Below, in pieces: positions 16,552 through 24,561 of a DNA stretch of 34,081 nt. The stretch comes from Vibrio splendidus 12E03. Its GTDB lineage: Bacteria > Pseudomonadota > Gammaproteobacteria > Enterobacterales > Vibrionaceae. The notes below the pieces were generated by a model. That model had not been told where the DNA came from. It saw only the letters and a program-made list of their open reading frames with translations, and did not search any database. Where the stretch lies: positions 1 to 34,081 of the forward strand of contig NZ_AJZD02000091.1 of the NCBI RefSeq assembly GCF_000272105.2. Direction: 5' to 3'. The translations under genes and the position numbers were made by a program. Each line of letters opens with the position of its first letter. Position 1 is the stretch's first letter.

Positions 16552-17421
16552 ATGTCCGCTAAACATCCAATTATTGCGGTGACGGGTTCATCTGGAGCCG
16601 GCACCACCACCACCTCAGAAGCCTTCCGTAAAATGTTCAATATGATGGACGTGAAGGCAGCTTGGGTTGAAGGGGATAGTTTCCATCGCTTCACTCGCCC
16701 AGAGATGGATGTCGAGATCCGTAAAGCGCGCGAGCAAGGTAAGCACATCAGCTACTTTGGTCCACAAGCCAACGACTTTGGTGCGCTAGAAGAGTTCTTC
16801 CGTAAATACGGTAACGAAGGTACAGGTAAAGTACGAAGCTACCTGCACACCTTCGATGAAGCCGTGCCTTACAATCAAATGCCGGGCACCTTTACGCCAT
16901 GGCAGGAGATCCCTGAAAATTCCGATGTGATGTTTTACGAAGGCCTGCACGGTGGTGTGGTTGATGGCGACATTAACGTTTCTCAACACGTCGATTTGCT
17001 GATCGGCATGGTACCTATCGTAAACCTAGAGTGGATTCAAAAATTCGTTCGTGACACCCGCGATCGTGGCCATTCACGCGAAGCGGTAATGGACTCCATT
17101 GTTCGTTCGATGGATGATTACCTTAACTACATTACCCCACAATTTTCGCGAACTCACATCAACTTTCAGCGTGTTCCAACCGTAGATACATCCAACCCAC
17201 TCAACGCCAAAGGGATTCCAAGTTTAGACGAAAGCTTCGTAGTTATACGTTTGCGTGGCATCAAAAACGTCGATTTCCCCTACCTTCTGGCTATGATTGA
17301 TGGCTCGTTTATGTCTCGTCATAACACGCTAGTGGTGCCAGGCGGCAAGATGAGTTTTGCTATGGAGCTCATTGTGAGGCCAATCCTGCAACAACTCATC
17401 GAAACCGGAAAAATAGGTTAA
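16552..17421 (+). CDS. prkB: Phosphoribulokinase-like protein (orphan PrkB)
   Basis: The protein belongs to the phosphoribulokinase/uridine kinase P-loop superfamily. The motif GSSGAGTT lies at residues 12-19, with the DSFHRFTRPEMD, YFGPQANDF and VMFYEGLHGG segments further on; 289 residues is the family's normal length. The residues of a proper P-loop kinase are present, so an ATP-dependent kinase of a small substrate is likely. No Rubisco gene or other Calvin cycle gene is nearby, so the substrate is probably not ribulose 5-phosphate for carbon fixation. Its place next to yheU and crp is conserved from E. coli, where the role is also unclear. Confidence 0.9.
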   Translation: MSAKHPIIAVTGSSGAGTTTTSEAFRKMFNMMDVKAAWVEGDSFHRFTRPEMDVEIRKAREQGKHISYFGPQANDFGALEEFFRKYGNEGTGKVRSYLHTFDEAVPYNQMPGTFTPWQEIPENSDVMFYEGLHGGVVDGDINVSQHVDLLIGMVPIVNLEWIQKFVRDTRDRGHSREAVMDSIVRSMDDYLNYITPQFSRTHINFQRVPTVDTSNPLNAKGIPSLDESFVVIRLRGIKNVDFPYLLAMIDGSFMSRHNTLVVPGGKMSFAMELIVRPILQQLIETGKIG

Positions 17422-17454
17422 CAAAACGACATTCTGGTTGATTACTTTTCATAC

Positions 17455-17470
17455 CGTGATCATGTGCACA
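17455..17470. promoter_or_regulatory. CRP binding site upstream of crp (autoregulation)
   Basis: CGTGA-tcatgt-GCACA matches the consensus TGTGA-N6-TCACA at 8 of 10 positions, with the exact 6-bp spacer. It lies about 190 bp upstream of the crp start. In E. coli CRP controls its own promoter, so autoregulation is the natural reading; the distance to the real transcription start is not known. Confidence 0.7.
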
Positions 17471-17514
17471 ATTTTGCGTAAAAAATCGTAGCTTGGTCAC
17501 GATTAAAATCAAGA

Positions 17515-17540
17515 AATAGTACCTGAAAAAGGATACTATT
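17515..17540. repeat. Inverted repeat in the crp leader region
   Basis: AATAGTA (17515-17521) and TACTATT (17534-17540) are perfect 7-bp arms, and the CC/GG pairs inside extend the symmetry with one bulged base. A second small hairpin, AGCACTC-aac-GAGTGCT, follows at 17567-17583. The long crp leader (239 nt to prkB) therefore holds at least two structured segments. No function is known. Confidence 0.5.
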
Positions 17541-17660
17541 CTTAAACGAAACACAAGATAGCTTGCAGCACTCAACGAGTGCTCTTATCCTACAAGTCAA
17601 TCCAGGCTTAGCTAAAATACGGAAAGCGGCAAGCATACCCTGCAGAGGAAGTGAGATATT

Positions 17661-18293
17661 ATGGTTCTAGGTAAACCTCAAACCGATCCAACATTAGAGT
17701 GGTTCCTTTCACACTGTCATATTCATAAGTACCCTTCAAAAAGTACTTTGATTCATGCTGGTGAAAAGGCAGAAACCTTGTACTACATCGTTAAAGGTTC
17801 TGTGGCAGTTCTTATCAAAGACGAAGAAGGTAAGGAAATGATTCTTTCTTACCTAAACCAAGGCGACTTCATCGGTGAGCTTGGCTTGTTCGAAGAAGAC
17901 CAAGAGCGTACAGCTTGGGTTCGTGCTAAATCTCCTTGTGAAGTAGCTGAAATTTCTTTCAAGAAATTCCGTCAACTTATCCAAGTGAACCCAGATATCC
18001 TAATGCGCCTTTCAGCGCAAATGGCAAACCGTCTACAAGTAACTAGCCAAAAGGTTGGTGACTTAGCGTTCCTTGACGTAACAGGTCGTATCGCTCAAAC
18101 GCTACTAAACCTAGCGAAACAGCCAGATGCAATGACTCACCCTGACGGCATGCAAATCAAGATCACTCGTCAAGAGATTGGCCAGATCGTTGGTTGTTCT
18201 CGTGAGACAGTTGGTCGTATCTTGAAGATGCTAGAAGAGCAGAACCTAATTTCTGCACACGGTAAAACTATCGTGGTATACGGCACTCGTTAA
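17661..18293 (+). CDS. crp: cAMP receptor protein
   Basis: CRP is the global cAMP-dependent activator of carbon-source genes, and in vibrios also controls competence, biofilm and virulence traits. The 210-residue product is almost the same as E. coli CRP: the cAMP pocket [17 protein letters not shown] (about residues 71-87; Thr replaces the E. coli Ser84) and the helix-turn-helix [26 protein letters not shown] (about 169-193). The activating-region surfaces are also conserved. In E. coli yhfA lies between prkB and crp; here it is absent, leaving a 239-nt leader with a CRP site. Confidence 0.98.
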   Translation: MVLGKPQTDPTLEWFLSHCHIHKYPSKSTLIHAGEKAETLYYIVKGSVAVLIKDEEGKEMILSYLNQGDFIGELGLFEEDQERTAWVRAKSPCEVAEISFKKFRQLIQVNPDILMRLSAQMANRLQVTSQKVGDLAFLDVTGRIAQTLLNLAKQPDAMTHPDGMQIKITRQEIGQIVGCSRETVGRILKMLEEQNLISAHGKTIVVYGTR

Positions 18294-18319
18294 TCTCGAT
18301 TAACTGAGCCAAAAATTTG

Positions 18320-18352
18320 AAAGCCACCAAATGCGAGTTTGGTGGCTTTTTT
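18320..18352 (+). terminator. Intrinsic terminator after crp
   Basis: AAAGCCACCAAA (18320-18331) and TTTGGTGGCTTT (18338-18349) form a 12-bp perfect stem with a 6-nt loop, followed on the plus strand by a T-rich run. It lies 27 nt past the crp stop. Confidence 0.95.
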
Positions 18353-18365
18353 GTTTTCTTAAGAT

Positions 18366-18476
18366 CTATAGAGCAGATACGAGATGCGAATAGAACACCT
18401 ACAGCTTCCAAGCACAAACTGTCTCGAAGCGAAGCGTACTCGCATCTCTAGGACAAAATCCGTGCTCGTATCTTTC
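18366..18476. repeat. Degenerate nested inverted repeat between crp and the DUF1338 gene
   Basis: Two nested pairs of arms are visible: AGATACGAG (18375-18383) with CTCGTATCT (18465-18473), and GAGATGCGA (18381-18389) with TCGCATCTC (18440-18448). A CGAAGCGAAGCG run lies inside. From memory, words of this ACGAGATGCGA type recur in many Vibrio spacers, so this could be a dispersed repeat element, but I cannot check that here. Confidence 0.55.
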
Positions 18477-18477
18477 T

Positions 18478-19269
18478 TTAACCGTTGGTGCTCTCAAAGA
18501 TTTTGTCAGCTGATGCTGCAACAAAACCTGTGTAAAGCTCACCGTTGACCATCGCATAACGCTTAGCGAACTCATAGAAGCCCCCAGGAATCATCTCATT
18601 GCCTTCAACAAATGAAGCTGGGACTTTGTCTGCCATTGTTGATGATTGCTCTAATAAGACCTCTGGAGAGCCTTTAACCTGACCGCCAGATGCATTGATC
18701 GTGAAGCCTGACTCGCTCAGGTAGTCATTCACCGCCTGCACTTCATCAAATTCATTTAGCTGGTTCACACTCACCGTAAAGTGGTTTGCACCATATCCAT
18801 GAGCCGCGAGCCAAGACGCGTATTCGCTCTCTTTTGCGAGCACTTGGAAGTCAGCGAAGCTCAAATCCCAAAGACGACCGCCAAACAAGAACTCATGGCC
18901 TTGAAGCTTACTTGCGTCCACTTGCTCAACCAACTTAGCAACGATCTGTTGCAAGTCATTTGAACACTCTTCTACCTTCAACTCACTAATGAACACTTTT
19001 GGTTGTTTTGGATCTGGGTGCTCGTAATGTTTAGCCACTAACTTCTTACTCTCAAACAAGTAGTCGCCACACGCCTTATAGCCTAATTCAAGGAAAGGCT
19101 TCGCTAATGTTTCAATACCCAAAGGAGCAACATTGAAAGTACGCAGTGCAATGTGATCATTAATCAGCGCTTCGTCTTCTTTCAGCAAGTGATGCACTTT
19201 CTCAGCCGATGGACAAAGCCTGTGAATGTAATCGTCCCAAAGTGATTTAAAGAGTAGATCGGGCGTCAT
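18478..19269 (-). CDS. DUF1338 family protein (predicted non-heme iron dioxygenase/decarboxylase type)
   Basis: The 263-residue protein belongs to DUF1338, a vicinal-oxygen-chelate-like family whose characterised member HglS (2-oxoadipate dioxygenase/decarboxylase) makes D-2-hydroxyglutarate in lysine breakdown. A likely metal histidine is in NDHIALRTF (about residue 40) and another in GYGANHFTVSVN; a C-terminal glutamate may complete the site. The true substrate here is unknown. It lies downstream of astD, but a terminator at 19413-19440 and 213 nt separate them, so it need not be part of the ast operon. A role in amino-acid or 2-oxoacid breakdown is an inference. Confidence 0.85.
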   Translation of the reverse strand: MTPDLLFKSLWDDYIHRLCPSAEKVHHLLKEDEALINDHIALRTFNVAPLGIETLAKPFLELGYKACGDYLFESKKLVAKHYEHPDPKQPKVFISELKVEECSNDLQQIVAKLVEQVDASKLQGHEFLFGGRLWDLSFADFQVLAKESEYASWLAAHGYGANHFTVSVNQLNEFDEVQAVNDYLSESGFTINASGGQVKGSPEVLLEQSSTMADKVPASFVEGNEMIPGGFYEFAKRYAMVNGELYTGFVAASADKIFESTNG

Positions 19270-19412
19270 GGTGACTCCTTGTCAGAGGTTCTAGCAAGCT
19301 AGTAATTTGGATTAGAGAGGGAGAGGCTGAGACACAGAGTCAGCAGCCATCAGCCTGTGACATACTTTTTCTATTATTATCTACCGCCCAATCTAGATGT
19401 CGGACGTGATGG

Positions 19413-19440
19413 AAAAGGGAAGTGATAACACCACTTCCCT
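19413..19440 (-). terminator. Intrinsic terminator after astD
   Basis: AGGGAAGTG (19416-19424) and CACTTCCCT (19432-19440) are perfect 9-bp arms with a 7-nt loop. On the minus strand the stem is followed by TTTTCC. It marks the likely end of the argD/astC-astA-astD transcript. Confidence 0.85.
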
Positions 19441-19482
19441 ATTTCAAGCTTAACGCATGAGCCTAAGACTCATTAGTCTAAA

Positions 19483-20940
19483 TTAAAGCTCAATACCCGG
19501 GCTAAACGTTGCCGGAAGTTGAGTTTCGCCACCTTCCATTGAAGCCATAGGATAAGCACAGTAGTCCGCTGCGTAGTAAGCACTTGGGCGTAGGTTGCCC
19601 GAAGCACCCGGGCCACCAAACGGTGCATCACCACTTGCGCCTGTTAGCTGACGGTTACGGTTAACAATACCCGCACGGATATGGTCCACGAAGTATTCCC
19701 ATTCAGAATCATCTGTTGATACTAAGCCAGCAGATAAACCAAAACGAGTATCGTTAGCTAACTCAACCGCTTGCTCTAGTGACTGGTAACGAACCATTTG
19801 TAGCAGTGGACCGAAGTATTCTTCATCCGGCAGTTCAGCAATGTTGGTTGCATCGATAATACCCGGAGAAACAAACGCCGCTTGACCCGCTTTTGCTTCT
19901 ACTAGGCTGACACCGCCTAGCGATTGTAGATTCGCTTGCGCGTCCAGAATGAACTTAGCCGCAGCTTCAGAGATCTGTGGCCCCATGAAGGGTGCTGGCT
20001 CAGCGAATGGCTGATCGACACGAATCTTCAAGGTCGCAGCAACGAGCTTATCCAGTAGTTGATCGCCCTTCTCTCCAACAGGAACATATAAGCGACGTGC
20101 ACATGTACAACGTTGACCCGCACTGATGAAAGCCGATTGGATGATAGTGTATACCGTTGCGTCTGCATCACCGTATTGGTCGCTGATCACCATAGGGTTG
20201 TTGCCGCCCATCTCTAGTGCCAGCATCTTGCCCGGTTGGCCCGCGAATTGACGGTGTAGGATATGACCGGTATTGGCACTACCTGTGAATAGTACGCCAT
20301 CAAGACCTTTAGCATCGGCTAGTGCGATACCTGTCTCTTTAGCGCCCTGTACTAGGTTGATTACGCCAGCAGGAAGACCCGCTTCTTGCCATAGCTTCAT
20401 TGCAAACTCACCCGTCCAAGGTGTCTGCTCTGAAGGTTTGAATACTACGGTGTTCCCTGATAGCAGAGCTGGAACAATATGACCGTTAGGTAGGTGACCT
20501 GGGAAGTTGTAAGGACCAAATACCGCCATTACGCCCAATGGACGGTGACGAAGTACAATTTGGTTGCCCGCCGCTTCACGTGAAGCTTCACCGGTACGTT
20601 CGTGGTAAGCACGAATAGAGATAGCGATTTTACCCGCCATTGCACCCGCTTCAGTGCGAGTTTCCCAAATCGGTTTGCCCGTCTCTTTTGCGATGATCTG
20701 TGCAATCTCTTCGCTGTTCTCTTTTACCTTCTCAGCAAAGTTCAACACGATCGCTTCACGCTCTGCAAAGCTCAATTTTTTCCAAACCAAGAAGGCTTCA
20801 CGAGCTGCTGCTACTGCAGATTCAACCTGTGCTGGTGTTGCGCTATCACCTTGCCACACTACTTCATTGTTGTATGGACTTACTGATGTCATGGCGTCAC
20901 CTTGACCTGCCACCCACTGTCCTGCTATCCACTGAGTCAT
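19483..20940 (-). CDS. astD: N-succinylglutamate 5-semialdehyde dehydrogenase
   Basis: AstD oxidises N-succinylglutamate semialdehyde to N-succinylglutamate with NAD, the fourth step of the arginine succinyltransferase pathway. The 485-residue product is a normal aldehyde dehydrogenase: NAD-binding segments ([14 protein letters not shown] and FTGSANTG), glutamate 243 in LEMGGNNP and the catalytic cysteine 278 in SAGQRCTC. AstA is 39 nt upstream, so the genes are cotranscribed. The astB and astE genes that would complete the pathway are not in this window. Confidence 0.96.
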   Translation of the reverse strand: MTQWIAGQWVAGQGDAMTSVSPYNNEVVWQGDSATPAQVESAVAAAREAFLVWKKLSFAEREAIVLNFAEKVKENSEEIAQIIAKETGKPIWETRTEAGAMAGKIAISIRAYHERTGEASREAAGNQIVLRHRPLGVMAVFGPYNFPGHLPNGHIVPALLSGNTVVFKPSEQTPWTGEFAMKLWQEAGLPAGVINLVQGAKETGIALADAKGLDGVLFTGSANTGHILHRQFAGQPGKMLALEMGGNNPMVISDQYGDADATVYTIIQSAFISAGQRCTCARRLYVPVGEKGDQLLDKLVAATLKIRVDQPFAEPAPFMGPQISEAAAKFILDAQANLQSLGGVSLVEAKAGQAAFVSPGIIDATNIAELPDEEYFGPLLQMVRYQSLEQAVELANDTRFGLSAGLVSTDDSEWEYFVDHIRAGIVNRNRQLTGASGDAPFGGPGASGNLRPSAYYAADYCAYPMASMEGGETQLPATFSPGIEL

Positions 20941-20979
20941 ACTTCTATCCTTAAAATCTTCGACAGATAATCGCCGCTC

Positions 20980-21999
20980 TTACTGAGCCAACATGCGAAC
21001 GAATTCGCCTTCTTTTACTTCAAGAGCGCTTGCTACTTCAGATGATAAAATCACTGTGTCGCTTGCTTGGTCATACGCGCCTTTCGCGGCTACTGCGCGG
21101 AAGTTCTCAAATGAGGTATTACCAATTAGGAAATCTTTAGAGCTTGAGTGCTCTGCAATTTGAACCTGTGCTCTAATCGCATGACGCACAGATTCGATGT
21201 TTCTTAAATCACACTCAACCGTTGGGCCCGCATCAAAGATATCGACATAGCCACGGTTAGTGAAACCTTCACGTTCCAACAACTTAAGTGCAGGGCGCGT
21301 ATTGTCATGAACCTCTCCGATCACCGCCTGAGCTTCTTTGCTCAGTAGGTTCACATAGATAGGCAGCTTCGGCATAAGATCAGCAATGAAGCCTTTCTTA
21401 CCAATACCGGTTAGGTAATCAGCAAGCGTGAAATCAATCGAGAAGAAGTGCTCTTGCAGCCATTGCCAGAAAGGAGAATTACCTTCTGCATCCGATACAC
21501 CACGCATCTCAGCAAAAATCGTTTTCGAGAAACGCTCTGGGTGTTCAGCCATCAGTAGGAATCGGCATTTCGACATCAAACGACCGTTCAAACCACCACG
21601 GAAGTCAGGGCGCAAGAATAACGTGCAAATTTCACTGCATCCGGTGTAGTTATTACCGAAAGTCAAAAGCTTCACGACGTTATTAACGCCAAGCTTCTGC
21701 GAGGAGTGAACCACTTTGCTGATGTGATACGAGTAAAACGGAACATCCCAGCCGATTGAAGCTTCGATTCCTGTGGTACCGGCGACTTCACCCGTTTCAG
21801 TATCAAAGCCAACCATTAGGTAGCCTTCATCACCGGGTTCAGTCACGTCTTGTTTGGCAAAGCTGTATTCAGAGTGAGTAATACGGTTAGTTAACAGTTC
21901 TTCGTTAACCGGAAGAGATGTGAATCCGTGACCAGATTCAACCGCGCAGGTATGCAGCGCATCGTAATCAGATAATTTTATTGGGCGAACAACTAGCAT
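20980..21999 (-). CDS. astA: Arginine N-succinyltransferase
   Basis: AstA transfers succinyl from succinyl-CoA to the alpha-amino group of arginine, the first step of AST arginine degradation. The 339-residue protein starts MLVVRPIKLSDYDALHTCAVESGHGFTSLP, which matches the family, and has further AstA blocks (EICTLFLRPDFRGGLNGRLMSKCRFL and MPKLPIYVNLLSKEAQAVIGEVH). I chose the ATG at 21999, which has a strong GGAGGG ribosome binding site upstream; an in-frame start seven codons earlier is unlikely. It lies between the aminotransferase gene and astD. Confidence 0.96.
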   Translation of the reverse strand: MLVVRPIKLSDYDALHTCAVESGHGFTSLPVNEELLTNRITHSEYSFAKQDVTEPGDEGYLMVGFDTETGEVAGTTGIEASIGWDVPFYSYHISKVVHSSQKLGVNNVVKLLTFGNNYTGCSEICTLFLRPDFRGGLNGRLMSKCRFLLMAEHPERFSKTIFAEMRGVSDAEGNSPFWQWLQEHFFSIDFTLADYLTGIGKKGFIADLMPKLPIYVNLLSKEAQAVIGEVHDNTRPALKLLEREGFTNRGYVDIFDAGPTVECDLRNIESVRHAIRAQVQIAEHSSSKDFLIGNTSFENFRAVAAKGAYDQASDTVILSSEVASALEVKEGEFVRMLAQ

Positions 22000-22106
22000 C
22001 AATATTCCCTCCAGATGCAAAATAGGCCCAAAACCAGAAGCTTGGACCTTTAGCAGAACGTCATGGGATCGCTCTATTGGCGATCATTCCTATGACGCCG
22101 CTCAGG

Positions 22107-23318
22107 CTAAACTAGCGTAGCAATTGCTTTGTCTAGTTTTGATAAGCCTTCTTCAATTTCTTGTGTAGTAATAACCAGTGATGGCGTGAAACGAACCACG
22201 TTTGCACCCGCAACCAGTACCATCAAGCCTTGTTCGCCTGCTGCTACTAATACGTCACGTGCACGGCCTTGCCACTCTTCGTTAAGCGCAGCACCTAGTA
22301 GTAGGCCTTTGCCACGAACTTCACTGAAAATTTGGTACTTATCGTTAATCTTAGCAAGACCATCACGGAACAATGCTTCGCGCTCTTTCACGCCAGCTAA
22401 TGTTTCAGGTTGGCTAACCACATCAACAACCGCTTCTGCAACAGCACACGCCAGTGGGTTACCACCGTAAGTAGAGCCGTGAGTACCGACTTTTAAATGT
22501 GTCGCGAGTTCAGTGGTCGTTAACATTGCACCGATCGGGAAACCACCACCTAGAGATTTAGCAGTGCTTAGAATATCTGGTGTCACACCTAGACCTTGGT
22601 AAGCGTAAAAGTTACCCGTACGACCATTACCAGTTTGCACTTCATCAAAGATAAGCAGTGCGTTGTGTTTGTCACACAGTTCACGAACTGTGTTCACGAA
22701 TTCAGAGGTTGGAGAGATGATACCGCCCTCGCCTTGCAGAGGTTCCATCATGATTGCACAAGTGCGATCAGAGATGTGCGCTTCTAATGCTGCAATATCG
22801 TTGTAAGGCAGGTGAGTTACATCGCCCGGTTTAGGACCGAAACCATCAGAGTAAGCTTCTTGACCACCGACCGTTACGGTAAAGAAAGTACGACCGTGGA
22901 AACCTTGTTTGAATGCAATAATTTCAGATTTCTCAGGACCGTGAACATCCGCCGCCCAACGACGAGCTAGCTTTAGAGCTGCTTCGTTCGCTTCCGCGCC
23001 AGAGTTGGCAAAGAATACTTTTTCTGCAAAACATACATCGGTTAGCTTTTTCGCTAGACGCAGTGCAGGTTCATTGGTCATCACGTTACTTAGGTGCCAA
23101 ATCTTGTTTGCTTGCTCAGTAACGGCGTTAACCATTGCCGGGTGACAGTGACCCAAACAGCTCACAGCGATACCACCAGCAAAGTCGATATACTCTCGGC
23201 CTTGTTGGTCCCAAACGCGTGCGCCTTCCCCTTTTACCGGGATCATTTCCATTGGGTTATAACAAGGTACCATCACCTCATTAAACAGACTACGTTCTAT
23301 TTTATTTTCCACTGTCAT
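22107..23318 (-). CDS. argD: Acetylornithine / succinylornithine aminotransferase (class III, PLP)
   Basis: This is a class III PLP transaminase. The 403-residue protein has the PLP-phosphate-binding [14 protein letters not shown], the [11 protein letters not shown] loop and the Schiff-base lysine at residue 254 in [16 protein letters not shown]. AstC and ArgD are very alike; because the gene is first in a cluster with astA and astD it likely does the catabolic succinylornithine step, and in vibrios the same enzyme can probably also serve arginine synthesis (ArgD). The sequence alone does not separate the two. The 107-nt gap to astA has no terminator that I see. Confidence 0.92.
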   Translation of the reverse strand: MTVENKIERSLFNEVMVPCYNPMEMIPVKGEGARVWDQQGREYIDFAGGIAVSCLGHCHPAMVNAVTEQANKIWHLSNVMTNEPALRLAKKLTDVCFAEKVFFANSGAEANEAALKLARRWAADVHGPEKSEIIAFKQGFHGRTFFTVTVGGQEAYSDGFGPKPGDVTHLPYNDIAALEAHISDRTCAIMMEPLQGEGGIISPTSEFVNTVRELCDKHNALLIFDEVQTGNGRTGNFYAYQGLGVTPDILSTAKSLGGGFPIGAMLTTTELATHLKVGTHGSTYGGNPLACAVAEAVVDVVSQPETLAGVKEREALFRDGLAKINDKYQIFSEVRGKGLLLGAALNEEWQGRARDVLVAAGEQGLMVLVAGANVVRFTPSLVITTQEIEEGLSKLDKAIATLV

Positions 23319-23374
23319 CGTACATTCCTTCTCGATACCGCAAGCTTCGCAAATAAGCGTAATGGTTCATAAGT

Positions 23375-23395
23375 GAGACAAAGATATTTTGTCTC
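23375..23395. promoter_or_regulatory. 21-bp operator-like palindrome upstream of argD/astC
   Basis: GAGACAAA-gatat-TTTGTCTC has two perfect 8-bp arms about a 5-bp centre. It lies 57 bp upstream of the aminotransferase start, where an operator would be expected. It is unlike the ArgR box (WNTGAATWWWWATTCANW) and I do not recognise it as a known site. As RNA it could also be a hairpin in the leader, without a T-run. Confidence 0.55.
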
Positions 23396-23782
23396 GCCAT
23401 AATCCCGCTGCAGCATTATATTTACATTTAATTAACCTTTTCAATAGTAGATTATTCTTTAGCCATCCCTAACAACCAGCTAAACGTCACTACCTATGAC
23501 TATTTATGCATCAATTAATCTGTTTTATGAAGCTTTTTTTACCTAAACGTATAACCAGCAATAGCAAAGCCTTACTGGCACAGCGGTATATAGGGTTCGA
23601 GAGGAAATAAGGCGAATAATTTTGCATAGGCTAAAAACTTAGCGAAGCAAGAGAGAAATGTTATAAAAAGTGATCGGCGTCAGAGGGAGGGAGGCGCGTA
23701 GAGCCCGAATTTAAACGCTTAACGAATGGGCTGACAGGTTTAACTGGCTTATTTAGGCGAAGAAAGGGTCAAATTTAAACAC
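23396..23782. other. Spacer between the aminotransferase gene and pabA, no gene seen
   Basis: The 387 bp left of the spacer are A/T-rich near the aminotransferase end and contain no reading frame, tRNA or terminator that I can support. The part near pabA (about 23640-23780) holds some short purine-rich runs but no clear repeat. Promoters of the aminotransferase gene should lie at about 23350-23470, but I cannot place -35 and -10 boxes with confidence. Confidence 0.6.
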
Positions 23783-24361
23783 TCAGCGTGCTAGGAAGTT
23801 AGCGAGAAGCTGGTGTCCTTGCTCTGTTTTAATCGACTCAGGGTGAAATTGCACCGCATCAATCGGCAAGGTTTTGTGTTGATACCCCATGATCTCATCC
23901 ATGCTGCCATCTTCAAATTCTGTCCAAGACGTCAGCTCAAAACAATCTGGTAATGTGCCGTTTTTCACCACTAAAGAGTGGTAACGAGTCACAGTCAGAG
24001 GGTTATTGAGACCTTGAAAAACACTCTTACCGTTATGGCGGATCGACGAGGTTTTACCGTGCATCACTTGTCTGGCTCTCACCACTTCACCACCAAAGAC
24101 TTGAGCAATGGCTTGATGACCAAGACACACACCTAAGATCGGCAGCTTACCAACGAAGTGTTCAATCACCTGTAGCGAAATTCCCGCATCATCGGGCGTA
24201 CATGGACCCGGCGAGATAACAAGATGGCTAGGATTTAGCGCTTCGATGCCCGCAATATCAATCTCATCGTTGCGAACAACTTTTACAGTTACCCCTAACT
24301 CACAGAAATACTGATACAAGTTATAGGTAAAAGAGTCGTAGTTATCGATGATAAGTAACAT
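23783..24361 (-). CDS. pabA: Aminodeoxychorismate synthase component 2 (glutamine amidotransferase)
   Basis: PabA supplies ammonia from glutamine to PabB, which makes 4-amino-4-deoxychorismate for folate. The 192-residue class I amidotransferase has the nucleophile cysteine 79 in GVCLGHQA and the histidine 173 and glutamate 175 of FHPES, so the triad is complete. It starts [23 protein letters not shown] and resembles E. coli PabA more closely than TrpG over its length, including [11 protein letters not shown]. Some bacteria use one subunit for both folate and tryptophan, which cannot be ruled out. No pabB or trpE gene is adjacent. Confidence 0.93.
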   Translation of the reverse strand: MLLIIDNYDSFTYNLYQYFCELGVTVKVVRNDEIDIAGIEALNPSHLVISPGPCTPDDAGISLQVIEHFVGKLPILGVCLGHQAIAQVFGGEVVRARQVMHGKTSSIRHNGKSVFQGLNNPLTVTRYHSLVVKNGTLPDCFELTSWTEFEDGSMDEIMGYQHKTLPIDAVQFHPESIKTEQGHQLLANFLAR

Positions 24362-24462
24362 GGGTCGAAATCATTTGCTAAATACTAAAGGATTGGGAGA
24401 TATAGGGGCGGTATTGTGCAATACCCATGGCGAAAGGCAAGTGGAAACTGCATTTAGCCAAT

Positions 24463-24492
24463 AATTAAGGCCAACCTAAGTTGACCTTAATT
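24463..24492. terminator. 13-bp hairpin between the nuclease gene and pabA
   Basis: AATTAAGGCCAAC (24463-24475) and GTTGACCTTAATT (24480-24492) form a 13-bp stem with one G-U pair in the minus-strand RNA and a 4-nt loop. It lies 69 nt past the nuclease stop and 101 nt before pabA. The tail is short in T on either strand (TTATTGG on minus), so termination is likely but not certain. Confidence 0.6.
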
Positions 24493-24561
24493 GTTTACAG
24501 ATAGCGCTAAGTTATCTGAATTGGCTTACTTGTATAGCAAGCCTATCTATTTGTGATTGAG

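Noticed and set aside
16552..17421. Calvin-cycle phosphoribulokinase implying carbon fixation
   Set aside because: No Rubisco or other Calvin cycle gene is near, and this orphan family is conserved next to crp in heterotrophs.
23400..23560. Possible ArgR boxes in the spacer upstream of the aminotransferase gene
   Set aside because: TATGCATCAATTAATC and TTATATTTACATTT share only half of the ARG box consensus, which is weak in an A/T-rich spacer.
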